Shown piece by piece: positions 15,556 through 24,400 of a stretch of DNA of 63,147 nt (position 1 is the stretch's first letter; each line of letters opens with the position of its first letter). Where the stretch lies: contig NZ_CAUVXL010000184.1 of the NCBI RefSeq assembly GCF_963555915.1, positions 1 through 63,147 on the forward strand, read 5' to 3'. The position numbers were made by a program, and so were the translations under genes. Below the pieces are notes generated by a model. The model did not search any database, was not told the origin of the DNA, and saw nothing but the letters and a program-made list of their open reading frames with translations. The stretch is from Protofrankia sp963555915 (GTDB lineage: Bacteria > Actinomycetota > Actinomycetes > Frankiales > Frankiaceae).

Positions 15556-16521
15556 CTAGAAGTCCTGGAGCCCGCTCGGGTCCCGACGGGCGGGTTCCAT
15601 GTCGGGCCCGCGGACGCCGCCGTTGTCACTTCCCCGTGCCATCGCTCCCGCGCCCAGTGGCGGCCCAGGTGGGAACGTCGACGTGGCACCCGGACCAGGT
15701 GCCGGATGTGAGCCGGCTGCGATCCCGGCCGGCGGCGGGGGCGGTGCGCCGGCGCCGGGGTTGAGCGGAGGCCGCGGGGTGCCGCCCGGGCCGACGGCCG
15801 GCTGGGTCGGCATGCCGTCCAGGTCGCGTAGCTGCATCTCCAGATAGGCGCGCAGCCGCGTGCGGTACTCCCGCTCGAATGCGCGCAGCTGCTCGACCTG
15901 GCCCTCCAACCGGCGCTTGTCGTCCTCTAGGCCACCGAGCTGCTCGGTGACGTGCGCCCGGGCCTCTCCGATGATGCGGTCGGCGTCCGCACGGGCTTCA
16001 CGCCGCGCCCGGTCGGATTCGTTGCGGGCCTCCCGCAACGCTTCGTCCGCCGTACGCTGTGCCAGGACAAGCGTGCGGGCCACCCGCTGTTCGATCTCGG
16101 CATCGAGCTGGGAGTTGCCGGTACGGGTCGTCGCAGCCTGGGATGGCGCCGGCACCGCCGGCATCACCGCCGTCGCCGCAGCCGGCGCTGCGGAGGGGCG
16201 TTCGCGGGCGGCCTGTGCGGCCGCAACCGCCTGTGCGGCCTGCGCCTGTGCCTGGCCTACCTGGCGCCGCGCCTCTTCCAGCTGCCGGCGCAGCTGTTGG
16301 TTCTCCTCAAGCATCTGGGCGGGTACACCTGGGCCGCCGCCGCCACCCGCGCGACGTGCCTCGTCGAGTTGTCGACGCAGGTCGGTGTTCTCGTCCAGAA
16401 GTCTGGTGAGCTCGCTCTCGACATCGTCGAGGAAGGAGTCGACCTCGTCCTCGTTGTAACCGGTGCGGAACCGGGTCGGACTGAAGACCTTGTTCTGCAC
16501 GTCCTGCGGTGTCAGAGCCAC
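15556..16521 (-). CDS. wag31: DivIVA/Wag31 polar growth protein
   Basis: A 321-residue coiled-coil protein that marks cell poles and recruits wall synthesis. The N-terminal membrane-binding domain reads LTPQDVQNKVFSPTRFRTGY, then NEDEVDSFLDDVESELTRLL. Long heptad stretches lie at about residues 25-60, 80-105 and 150-235, with Ala/Pro-rich linkers and a Pro/Gly-rich tail. GTG at 16521 has GAGGAGG 5 nt upstream. It is the last gene of the minus-strand run ftsZ-yggS-sepF-yggT-wag31, the usual actinobacterial order. Confidence 0.95.
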   Translation of the reverse strand: MALTPQDVQNKVFSPTRFRTGYNEDEVDSFLDDVESELTRLLDENTDLRRQLDEARRAGGGGGPGVPAQMLEENQQLRRQLEEARRQVGQAQAQAAQAVAAAQAARERPSAAPAAATAVMPAVPAPSQAATTRTGNSQLDAEIEQRVARTLVLAQRTADEALREARNESDRARREARADADRIIGEARAHVTEQLGGLEDDKRRLEGQVEQLRAFEREYRTRLRAYLEMQLRDLDGMPTQPAVGPGGTPRPPLNPGAGAPPPPPAGIAAGSHPAPGPGATSTFPPGPPLGAGAMARGSDNGGVRGPDMEPARRDPSGLQDF

Positions 16522-16612
16522 GTCGCCTCCTCATGATGCGGCATTGCCGCTCCCCCGGAGAGGGCGGTCCAGCGGCGGTCTGCCGCGCGCGTTCGCCGTG
16601 TCCGCGACTTCG

Positions 16613-16879
16613 TCACAGGCCATCCGCGAGTCTCCGCAAGACCATGATCACAATTAAGATCAATAAAAATCCGAGGTCGAACGCGACGCTACCCACCCGC
16701 AGGAGAGGAATGAACCGCCGGACGAATCTCAACGGAGGGTCGGTGACTGTGTACACAGACTCAAAGACTAGTACCAGGACTCCGGCGGGTCTGAAGGTGT
16801 GGCTCATCGAGAGCACAAGATCTATCACTGCACGCGCAATCATCAGCAGCAGATAGACAAGCAGCAGCGCAGAGATCAC
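16613..16879 (-). CDS. YggT family membrane protein
   Basis: An 88-residue protein with two hydrophobic segments (about 1-25 and 65-82) around the conserved loop ESVYTVTDPPLRFVRRFIP, diagnostic of YggT. The family is linked to division and osmotic or ion homeostasis, without a defined activity. GTG at 16879. It lies between sepF and wag31, as in other actinobacteria. Confidence 0.9.
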   Translation of the reverse strand: MISALLLVYLLLMIARAVIDLVLSMSHTFRPAGVLVLVFESVYTVTDPPLRFVRRFIPLLRVGSVAFDLGFLLILIVIMVLRRLADGL

Positions 16880-16951
16880 GTCACCAAGTGCGCCGATGGC
16901 GGACTCTCCTGTGCCTGCGGGGACCGTGGTCCGGTGACAGTTGACATATGA

Positions 16952-17533
16952 TCAAGACTGATTGTAGAAGCCACCCTCGCGGATGCGCCGCTTGTCGGTC
17001 TCGGTGACCTCGACGTTGTGCGGCGAGAGCAGGAACACCTTGTTGGTGACCTTCTCGATCGACCCCCGCAGGCCGAAGACCAGGCCCGCTGCGAAGTCGA
17101 CCAACCGTTTGGCATCGACGTCATCCATCTCGGTCAAATTCATGATAACCGGAGTCCCGTCGCGGAACTCCTCCCCGATCTGCCGTGCCTCGTTGTAGCT
17201 GCGCGGTTGCAGGGTGGTGATGCGATAAGGCGACGGCTCCTCGGCCGCGGGTGGTCGGCGCATCGGGACCGGACCTGTCGGCCGGAGTTGTTCGACCGGG
17301 GGACGACGCGGCATCGCAGGCGGCTCCTCACGTGCATCAATACGACGAACCGACCGCTCCGCGGGCATGGGCTCACGGTCGTCACGTCGGTCGTCACGTC
17401 GGTCGTCACGCCGATCGTCACGCCGATCGGCGTGGCCGGCGTCGTGACCGCCATCGTCGTACTCGTCTTCGAGGTAGTCTTCGTCCTCCTCGGCCAGGCC
17501 GAGGTAGACCATCGCCCTGCGCGCGACACCCAT
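16952..17533 (-). CDS. sepF: SepF, FtsZ membrane anchor
   Basis: A 193-residue protein that ties FtsZ polymers to the membrane. The N-terminal amphipathic helix (MGVARRAMVYLGLAEEDEDY) is followed by an acidic and Arg/Asp linker containing a DDRR repeat, then the globular SepF domain (about residues 100-190: LQPRSYNEARQIGEEFRDGT, PVIMNLTEMD, RLVDFAAGLVFGL, KVFLLSPHNVEV). The ATG at 17533 begins exactly at the amphipathic helix; the in-frame start at 17623 would overlap yggS and bury the helix. It starts 10 nt after the yggS stop. Confidence 0.94.
   Translation of the reverse strand: MGVARRAMVYLGLAEEDEDYLEDEYDDGGHDAGHADRRDDRRDDRRDDRRDDREPMPAERSVRRIDAREEPPAMPRRPPVEQLRPTGPVPMRRPPAAEEPSPYRITTLQPRSYNEARQIGEEFRDGTPVIMNLTEMDDVDAKRLVDFAAGLVFGLRGSIEKVTNKVFLLSPHNVEVTETDKRRIREGGFYNQS
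17375..17430 (-). repeat. 12-bp tandem repeat in the sepF linker
   Basis: About four to five copies of a GTCACGTCGGTC-type 12-mer encode the repeated DDRR units of the SepF linker. The period is a multiple of three, so copy-number change keeps the frame. Confidence 0.75.
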
Positions 17534-17543
17534 GGGCGCGACT

Positions 17544-18299
17544 CTAAGGGACACCACGCCGTTGACCGAACAAAGCCGTCCCGATGCGAAGGTGTGTCGC
17601 GCCTTCGGCCACTGCGTCCGCAAGGTCCCCGGACATGCCAGCGCTGATCACCGACGCCTCGGGATGCTCCCGCCGAAGCACGTCCGAAACCTCACGTAAC
17701 CCGGCGAAGGCCGGGCGAGCTGGCACATCACGTGGCGCAACCCCCATCACCCCGGCGAGGACGAGGCCCGGCATGGCCGCCACGAGGTCGCCGAGGGCGG
17801 GTATCTCGGCCGGGCGCGCACCGCCTCGACCGGCGTCGACGCCATGGCCGTCCAGCGACACCTGCAGGCAGACGACGATCTCCCGACCGTGCACGACCGC
17901 CGCGGTGGACAGCGCGGTAACCAACGACGCCCGGTCGACCGATTGAACCCAATGCGCCCATCTGGTCACCGACCGTGCCTTGTTGTGCTGAAGTTGGCCG
18001 ACGAAATGCCAACGGGGCGGGGACACCGGCGGGGACGCAGCCGAAACCTCGCTGTCAAATAGGTGCTTCGTCACATCCGCCACCTTCGGGCGGGCCTCCT
18101 GGTCACGGTTTTCTGCGAAGTCGGTGACCCCCAGCCCGCACAACACCACGACATCCGCCGCCGGCCAGGTCTTGCTCACCGCGACAAGGGTGAGCTCACC
18201 GGTGGCACGCCCCGCCGCAGCCGCCGCGGCGGCAATCCGGTCGCGGACGTCGGCGAGGTTGAGCCGCAGATCCTCGTGCCGCCCGCCAGTGGCGCTCAC
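17544..18299 (-). CDS. yggS: YggS family pyridoxal-phosphate homeostasis protein
   Basis: About 251 residues, with an alanine-racemase-like TIM-barrel that binds PLP. LVAVSKTWPAADV holds the PLP lysine; FAENRDQEARPK, WHFVGQLQHNKAR, GVMGVAP and SAGMSGDLADAVAEGATHLR follow in family order. The family controls free PLP levels. The GTG at 18299 is favoured by GGAG 6 nt upstream; in-frame starts at 18338 and 18377 exist. In most actinobacteria pgeF lies between ftsZ and this gene; here only a 335-bp spacer is present. Confidence 0.9.
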   Translation of the reverse strand: MSATGGRHEDLRLNLADVRDRIAAAAAAAGRATGELTLVAVSKTWPAADVVVLCGLGVTDFAENRDQEARPKVADVTKHLFDSEVSAASPPVSPPRWHFVGQLQHNKARSVTRWAHWVQSVDRASLVTALSTAAVVHGREIVVCLQVSLDGHGVDAGRGGARPAEIPALGDLVAAMPGLVLAGVMGVAPRDVPARPAFAGLREVSDVLRREHPEASVISAGMSGDLADAVAEGATHLRIGTALFGQRRGVP

Positions 18300-18634
18300 G
18301 GCCAGCTCCGCCCGCGCGCCGGCGGGGATGCCACCCATTGACGCCGACACCGGGTCAGGGCCGCCAGAACCGCTCACAGCGCCGTCCCGGGCCCTCTCAG
18401 AGCGACCGGCAACGGGGACGCGGCGTCGCGCGCGGGGCCGGGGCGCGCAGCTCGCCGCATCGCTCCCCGTCCATCGCTACCCGTCCATCGCTGCGCGATG
18501 GACGGGTAGCCCGGCTCCGTCGGTCGACACCCAACACCTCCGGTGCCTCCTCCGCCGCCTCGCGATCTACGCACCCCAGCCCCGCTCCTTGATCCACGCC
18601 CCTGCTGCCGGGCACTCCTACTTGCCGAGCGCTC
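18300..18634. other. ftsZ-yggS spacer with hairpin and repeat B copy; pgeF is missing here
   Basis: There is no gene in this spacer, although pgeF is expected. 18477-18491 and 18495-18509 form a perfect 15-bp hairpin with a 3-nt loop. 18567-18637 is a copy of repeat B that runs up to and includes the ftsZ stop codon. Confidence 0.65.
18477..18509. terminator. Perfect 15-bp stem-loop downstream of ftsZ
   Basis: CTACCCGTCCATCGC and its exact complement surround the loop TGC. A further direct copy of CCGTCCATCGC lies just to the left. It could terminate or process the ftsZ transcript. There is no U-tract. Confidence 0.55.
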
Positions 18635-18637
18635 TTA
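18567..18637. repeat. Dispersed repeat B, copy at the ftsZ 3' end
   Basis: The word ACGCACCCCAGCCCCGCTCC and the following GATCCACGCCCCTGCTGCCGGGC match the copy at 40175-40231 next to the assembly gap almost base for base. This copy has an extra, partly duplicated GCCGAGCGCTCTTA end. Its last bases form the ftsZ stop codon. Confidence 0.8.
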
Positions 18638-20155
18638 CTTGAGGAAGTCGGGGACGTCGAGCTCGTCGTCATCCTCGGGAACCGGCCGGACCGGCCGCCG
18701 CGGCGCCGGATAGCTCGGCCGATGGCCCTCCCGCGGCTCCCGATACGGCGGGTAGCCCTGATCGGCACCGGACTCGGCGCCGTCGCGTCGAGACGACGAG
18801 CCGTCGTTGCCGTAGTCCCGGTCGTCGGACACGTCCGCCACATGCCCGGGAGCCGACGTCCGCGGCTGACCCGGTTGGGACGGGGCGAACGTCGGCTGGG
18901 GGTTGTAGGCGGCCGGCGAGGAATAGGTCGGCTGCGGGTTCGGCGCGGACGCGGGCGGCGGTGTGTGCGCCGGTTGCGGTGCCGCGGCAACCGGTCGGGG
19001 TTGCGGCGTCGACGGGGCGAAAATCGGCGGCGACCCGACCGTCGTCGGCGAGGTGGACGGCGTCGTCGGGGACGAGGGGGAGCTCGTGCCCGACGTCATG
19101 GCAGGGGCTCCGGACGCTCCGGCGGTACCCGCACCGGCGGCCCCGGGTGCACCCGACTGACCGTTGCCGGGCCGGCGGGTGCTCGCCAGACCGCGGGTCC
19201 GGCGGTCCTGGACGGTGTCGAAGCCCGCGGCGATGACCGTGACCCGGACCTCGTCGCCGAGGGCATCGTCGATCACCGCACCGAAGATGATATTCGCTTC
19301 GGGGTGGGCGGCGTCCGCGACCAGCTCGGCCGCGGCGTTGATCTCGAACAGGCCGAGATCGGAGCCACCCGAGATGTTGAGCAGCACGCCCTGGGCACCG
19401 TCCATGCTGGCCTCCAGGAGAGGCGAGGCGATGGCCTGTTCGGCCGCGACGATGGCGCGATCGTCCCCACGGGCGCGTCCGATACCCATCAACGCGCTGC
19501 CCGCATGCGACATGACGGTCTTGACATCGGCGAAGTCCAGGTTGATCAGACCGGGTGTGGTGATGAGGTCGGTGATGCCCTGGACACCGGAGAGCAGGAC
19601 CTGGTCGGCGCTGCGGAACGCGTCCAGCACGCTGATGTCACGATCCGTCATCGCCAGCAACCGGTCGTTCGGAATGACGATGAGCGTGTCGACTTCGTTG
19701 CGCAGGGCGTCGATTCCCGCGTCCGCCTGGGTAGCCCGGCGGCGCCCCTCGAACGTGAACGGGCGGGTGACGACACCGATGGTCAACGCGCCGAGCGACC
19801 GGGCGACATTGGCCACCACAGGCGCGCCGCCGGTGCCGGTGCCACCGCCTTCCCCAGCGGTCACGAACACCATGTCGGCGCCCTTGAGGACCTCTTCGAT
19901 CTCCTCGCGGTGATCTTCGGCAGCCTGGCGACCGACCTCTGGGTCGGCACCTGCGCCGAGTCCTCGGGTGAGCTCCCGGCCGACGTCAAGCTTGACGTCG
20001 GCGTCGCTCATCAGCAGGGCTTGGGCGTCGGTATTGATCGCGATGAACTCGACGCCCTTGAGCCCGACTTCGATCATGCGGTTGACGGCGTTGACGCCGC
20101 CACCGCCAATCCCGACGACCTTGATCACCGCCAGGTAGTTCTGAGGAGCTGCCAT
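18635..20155 (-). CDS. ftsZ: Cell division GTPase FtsZ
   Basis: A 506-residue tubulin-like GTPase that forms the Z ring. It starts MAAPQNYLAVIKVVGIGGGG; the tubulin signature GEGGGTGTGGAP lies near residue 105, and the T7 synergy loop NLDFADVKTVM near 205. After the conserved core (about 1-315) comes an unusually long Pro/Ala/Ser-rich linker of about 170 residues, then the C-terminal peptide DELDVPDFLK that binds SepF and partners. The ATG at 20155 has GGAGG about 12 nt upstream; the in-frame start at 20272 would add 39 atypical residues. It is transcribed alone from a 1.3-kb region where ftsQ would be expected. Confidence 0.96.
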   Translation of the reverse strand: MAAPQNYLAVIKVVGIGGGGVNAVNRMIEVGLKGVEFIAINTDAQALLMSDADVKLDVGRELTRGLGAGADPEVGRQAAEDHREEIEEVLKGADMVFVTAGEGGGTGTGGAPVVANVARSLGALTIGVVTRPFTFEGRRRATQADAGIDALRNEVDTLIVIPNDRLLAMTDRDISVLDAFRSADQVLLSGVQGITDLITTPGLINLDFADVKTVMSHAGSALMGIGRARGDDRAIVAAEQAIASPLLEASMDGAQGVLLNISGGSDLGLFEINAAAELVADAAHPEANIIFGAVIDDALGDEVRVTVIAAGFDTVQDRRTRGLASTRRPGNGQSGAPGAAGAGTAGASGAPAMTSGTSSPSSPTTPSTSPTTVGSPPIFAPSTPQPRPVAAAPQPAHTPPPASAPNPQPTYSSPAAYNPQPTFAPSQPGQPRTSAPGHVADVSDDRDYGNDGSSSRRDGAESGADQGYPPYREPREGHRPSYPAPRRPVRPVPEDDDELDVPDFLK

Positions 20156-20269
20156 GCGGTGTCGGTCCTCCAGCGGCATCGGTGGGCGGACGGGGGACAT
20201 GCCCCAGCCGCCCGGTGCGGCGGGGAAGGCGGCGCCGAGTGGTTGGAGCAGGGAACGGCTGATGAGCTT

Positions 20270-20310
20270 CAACCTTCACCGTCAGCTAGACGGTTAATGT
20301 TATGTCAACT
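20270..20310 (-). promoter_or_regulatory. ftsZ: Putative ftsZ promoter element
   Basis: On the minus strand TTGACATAACATTAACC (TTGACA at 20308-20303) lies about 150 nt before the ftsZ ATG. It resembles the AT-rich TTGACATAAC block known from actinobacterial ftsQ-ftsZ spacers (from memory) and has a consensus -35 hexamer. No -10 hexamer at ideal spacing is certain. Confidence 0.45.
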
Positions 20311-20890
20311 TCCAACCGTGGACCGGACAGTAGGGACGCGCAACGCGGCGGTCAAGGACGCGCCCGGCGCGTCACGCCGAACCTTCGCGTCCATCGGGTC
20401 ACATCATCGCTCACCCAGCTGACCACTGCAGCTCGATCCCCCGATCCGGGTATGATGACCCGCCGACCGCCACCCTGTGGCGCGACACACACTCGAAAGG
20501 TGGCTCCCACCTCGAGCACGAAGATGCGAAAAATACCATGATCGTACCACATCCAGGCGACCTGGACCCATTTTTGATCGTGGCCGGAACCACGGGATGG
20601 GCGGCTCCGGACACGACCGGCCGCAACGCGATACGCGCGGTAACCGAATATGTACGACCAAAAGCAGCGCATCCCGTCAGAACAGACCGTACACGTCGCC
20701 TTACACAAGACGGCCCGCGGCACCGATCTGAAACGATTCTCCGCGTCGACCCGGTGTGGCTCCCCGCTTCGCACCACCGGACGAGATCCTATTTTCACGA
20801 CAATACGACACCGCCCGTAACGTCGACGTCAGCCCCAAACGCCAAAGCACGGACAACGAATTCGAATTCCGCAACCGACCGGCAATGACC

Positions 20891-20930
20891 AGCGACGACG
20901 AGCGACGACGAGCGACGACGAGCGACGGGA
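20891..20930. repeat. 10-bp tandem repeat AGCGACGACG
   Basis: Three perfect copies and one diverged copy, intergenic. Confidence 0.8.
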
Positions 20931-20976
20931 ATGGGCGAGGACCGGTGCCGGCCGGGACTCGAGCGCCACCGCCACG

Positions 20977-21012
20977 CGGCCCCAGCGGCCCCAGCGGCCC
21001 CAGCGGCCCCAG
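20977..21012. repeat. 9-bp tandem repeat GCGGCCCCA
   Basis: About four perfect copies, intergenic. Confidence 0.8.
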
Positions 21013-21381
21013 CCAGCGCGCAGCGACGTCCCGCATCCGAAGCACGCAAGAAGGACCGAAGGTGACCACAAAACGCACCAGCTCGATTACCGGATCGGAA
21101 ACAACCCGGGCTGCAGGAGCTCATTTGTACACTAACAGCGACGTCCGGTAATTCCTCGCAGCGATCCCGCCGGTTGACCGAGGCCGTACGATCATGGCTC
21201 TTTTCACACCGGGGTCTGAAGTCCCATCGCGCAGCGGAGCGACCCGACAGATCCGCGCGGCCCCGATGAGGACCCCTGGTTACCCGCACGTTCCCCGCCG
21301 ATGTTTTGATATCCCGGGACGGGCTTGAGCCACCGAGCTGCACCCGAAGTGCCAACGAGCCGAAGGTGCCGAAATCGTGAT

Positions 21382-21408
21382 CTTTTCAGGGTCGCCGGCC
21401 CTGAAAAG
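21382..21408. promoter_or_regulatory. Perfect 10-bp stem-loop in the cyclase gene leader
   Basis: CTTTTCAGGG and CCCTGAAAAG flank a 7-nt loop, about 75 nt upstream of the chosen GTG. It could be an operator or RNA hairpin acting on the cyclase/ATPase gene. Confidence 0.5.
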
Positions 21409-21483
21409 GCGACGCGGACCAAAAGCGAACAACCACCGGCCTTCGTGCCAATGAAGGCCCCGGGCAATCGAAGGGGGTGCGAG

Positions 21484-24400
21484 GTGGCCGCCGCCAACAC
21501 GGCCGCCGGCCCTGCCGGCCGACCGCTTGCGATGGACGAGGCCGGCACGGAGCCCGGCCCGCGGATGCGCCTGGTCGCCAGCCGTGACGCAGCCACTCAA
21601 CCCGCGGAACCTCCAGCTCCGCGTGAGCCCGGGGCCCGACCGAACCCGACATCCACGGGCACGGTGACCTTGCTGTTCACCGACATCGAGGGTTCGACCC
21701 GGCTCGTCCGCCAGTTTGGTGATCTTTACGGTGAGATCCTGGCCGACTGCCAGCGTCTGCAGCGTCACGCATTCGACATCACTGGCGGCCGGGAGATCGA
21801 CACCCAGGGTGACTCGTTCTTCATCGAATTCCGCACATCCAAGGACGCGGTGGCCGCGGCTGTGGCGGCTCAACACGCCCTGGCGGCCCACGCCTGGCCG
21901 GCCGACGCCCGGATCCGCGTGCGAATGGGCATCCACACCACCGAACCAACCCCGTGGACCGACCGTTTCGTCGGGCTCGGAGTGCATCGCGCCGCCCGGC
22001 TGTGTTCCGCAGGACACGGCGGTCAGGTGCTGTTGTCGGAGACCACGCACTCGCTCGTCGAGGACGGTCTGTCCACCGGTTTCGACGTCCGGTATCTCGG
22101 CGAACACTGGCTGAAGGACTTCGATCGGGCCGAGCGGATCTGGCAGCTGGTGATACCCGGCCTCCCCGATACGTTCGCCCCGTTGCGGACCCCCGACTCC
22201 TCGCTGCTGGCCGCTCCGGACAGGAAACCGGCTGACGCCGACGACGTCGACCAGCCGGGCGCCCGGCACCTGGGCTGGCTGGACAACGTGGCGGACGCGC
22301 CCTTCGTCGGCCGGACGCACCAGCTTCGCGTGCTCCGGGAGGCCTGGGACCGGGCTCGATCGGGGGTCCGGGTACTCACGCTGATCAGCGGGGAGCCCGG
22401 CATCGGCAAAACCACTCTGGCTGCGCAGGTGGCGCGGACGGCACGCGACGACGGTGGGCTCGTGCTCTACGGCCGCTGGGACGAAGAGATTCTCGCGCCC
22501 TACCAGGGATACCGGGTGGCGTTGGGTGAGTACGCCCGCACCCGCCCGAAGTCCGTGCTGCGCGCCGAGCTCGGCGAGCACGCCGACGAGATCTCCCGGC
22601 TGTTCCCCGAGGTTACCGAGCGCGTCGGGGTTGTCGGTGCCCCCCTGGCCGGCAACGCCGAGGCCGAGCGCTTTCGCCTGTTCGAGGCCCTCGACGGTTG
22701 GCTGCGCGCGATCGCCTCCCGACGTCCCGTGGTCGCCATCCTCGATGACCTGCAGTGGGCGGACCGCTCGTCGCTACTCCTGCTGGCGCACCTGATGCGG
22801 CTGCCGCGGGCGACACCGCTGCTGGTGATGGCCACCTACCGCGACACGGGCCACGGAGAGCTGGCGTCCTTCCTGCCGGCACTGACTCGCGACACCGAGT
22901 GCCGGCGGGTGCGGTTGGGCGGGCTCGACCCCGAGGAGACCGTGGCGTTGGTCGGGCGGGTCTGGGGTCGGGACCTCACCGAACCAGGCCGCGAGTTGGC
23001 CCTCGAGTTACAGGCCGACACGGCGGGCAACCCGTTCTTCCTGACCGAGATGGTGCGCCACCTGGTCGACCTCGAAGCGTTGGCGTCACCTTCCGGAGAA
23101 CCCGGGCCGCCGGCGGTGCGCGACAAACATGATCGCACCGCCTTTGGCCAGTCACTGACCGGAGAACCCGGGCCTCGGACGGGCTCCGGGGCCGTAGAGA
23201 TCCCTGAAACCGTGCGCGATGTGGTGCGGTGGCGCCTGAGCCGGCTGTCCCCGCAGTGCCAGCCGACGCTCGCCGTCGCGTCGGTGATCGGCCACGAATT
23301 CGACATCGACGTCCTGGCCGCCGCGGCACCGATCGATGACCTCGACCTGCTCGACCTGCTCGACGAGGCCGGGCAGGCCGGCCTGGTACATGAGGCTTCC
23401 GACGCCCCCGCGCGCTACGTCTTCGCCCATTCGGTGGTGCGCCGGGTGCTGCGCGACGGTCTGGGCCGTACCCGTACCGCACGGCTGCACCGGCGGATCG
23501 CCGACATCCTGGCGGAGCGCCCGGGAACGGCACCGGCCGAGCTCGCCCACCACTACTGGGAATGCACGGACCCGGCTGTTACCGACCGGACCACCTATTA
23601 CGCGCGCCTCGCCGGCGACCGCGCGCTGCAGGAAGCAGCGTTCGACAACGCCGTATTCCACTACGGCCGGGCACTGGAGGTCCTGGACCGGCACGGAGGA
23701 GGCAGCGAGACGCAGCTTTGTGAACTTTTGCTCACCCTTGGTGATGCCCACGGCCGGGCCGGGGAGTATCGGGCCCGGGACGCACGCTTCGAGCGGGCCG
23801 CCGCGGTCGCCCGCTCGGCCGGTCCGGATGCCGGTCCGGATGCCGGTCCGGATGCGGCTGCGCTTTTCGTCCGCGCAGCGCTCGGCTACGGCGGGGTCCT
23901 GCCGGCGGCGGTGAGCCCGAACGCGCAGGCACGGGCGCTTCTCACCGAAGCGCTGGAGCGACTCGGTGCCGCTGACAGCGCCCCGCGCGCCAGGGTGCTC
24001 GGACGGCTGGCTCACTGGGCCCACTACGAACGGCCCTATTCCGAGCGGGTGGCCATCTGCGACGAGGCGGAGACGATCGCCCGTCGGTTGGATGACCGGG
24101 CGACCGTCGCCGCCGTCCTGTACCACCGTTGCTGGGCCCTGGACGGCCCGCGCGACGTTGACGACCAGCTCGCCGCGGCCGCCGAGATCCTGCGGCTCGG
24201 CGAGGAACTTTGTGATCATGAATTACTGCTCGAGGGATTGCGGGTCAAACTCACCGCGCGCTTCCGGCGGGGCGACTTCGAGCTGGCCACAGACACCGCC
24301 GCCACTCTCGCGGGCCTCGCCCGGGAACTGCGTCATCCCGAGTTTCTGCGGATGGCGACCATGTGGGACGTTGTCGTCGCCGCGCTTGAAGGCCGTTACG

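Larger units (their letters stand above)
20311..21483. other. 1.2-kb region upstream of ftsZ without a convincing gene
   Basis: In standard dcw order this would be ftsQ, but no reading frame here encodes a short cytoplasmic tail, membrane segment and POTRA domain. It contains a 10-bp direct repeat (AGCGACGACG, 20891-20930), a 9-bp repeat (GCGGCCCCA, about 20977-21012), and two weak repeat A-like words with CATGATCGTAC (about 20521-20550 and, inverted, 21186-21212). It ends with a perfect 10-bp stem-loop (21382-21408) before the cyclase gene. Frames in it are low-complexity. Confidence 0.55.

Noticed and set aside
20352..20798. A 148-codon minus-strand frame upstream of ftsZ considered as a diverged ftsQ
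   Set aside because: It has no membrane segment or POTRA-like pattern, is rich in Arg and Val, and its frame spans repeat-like intergenic sequence.
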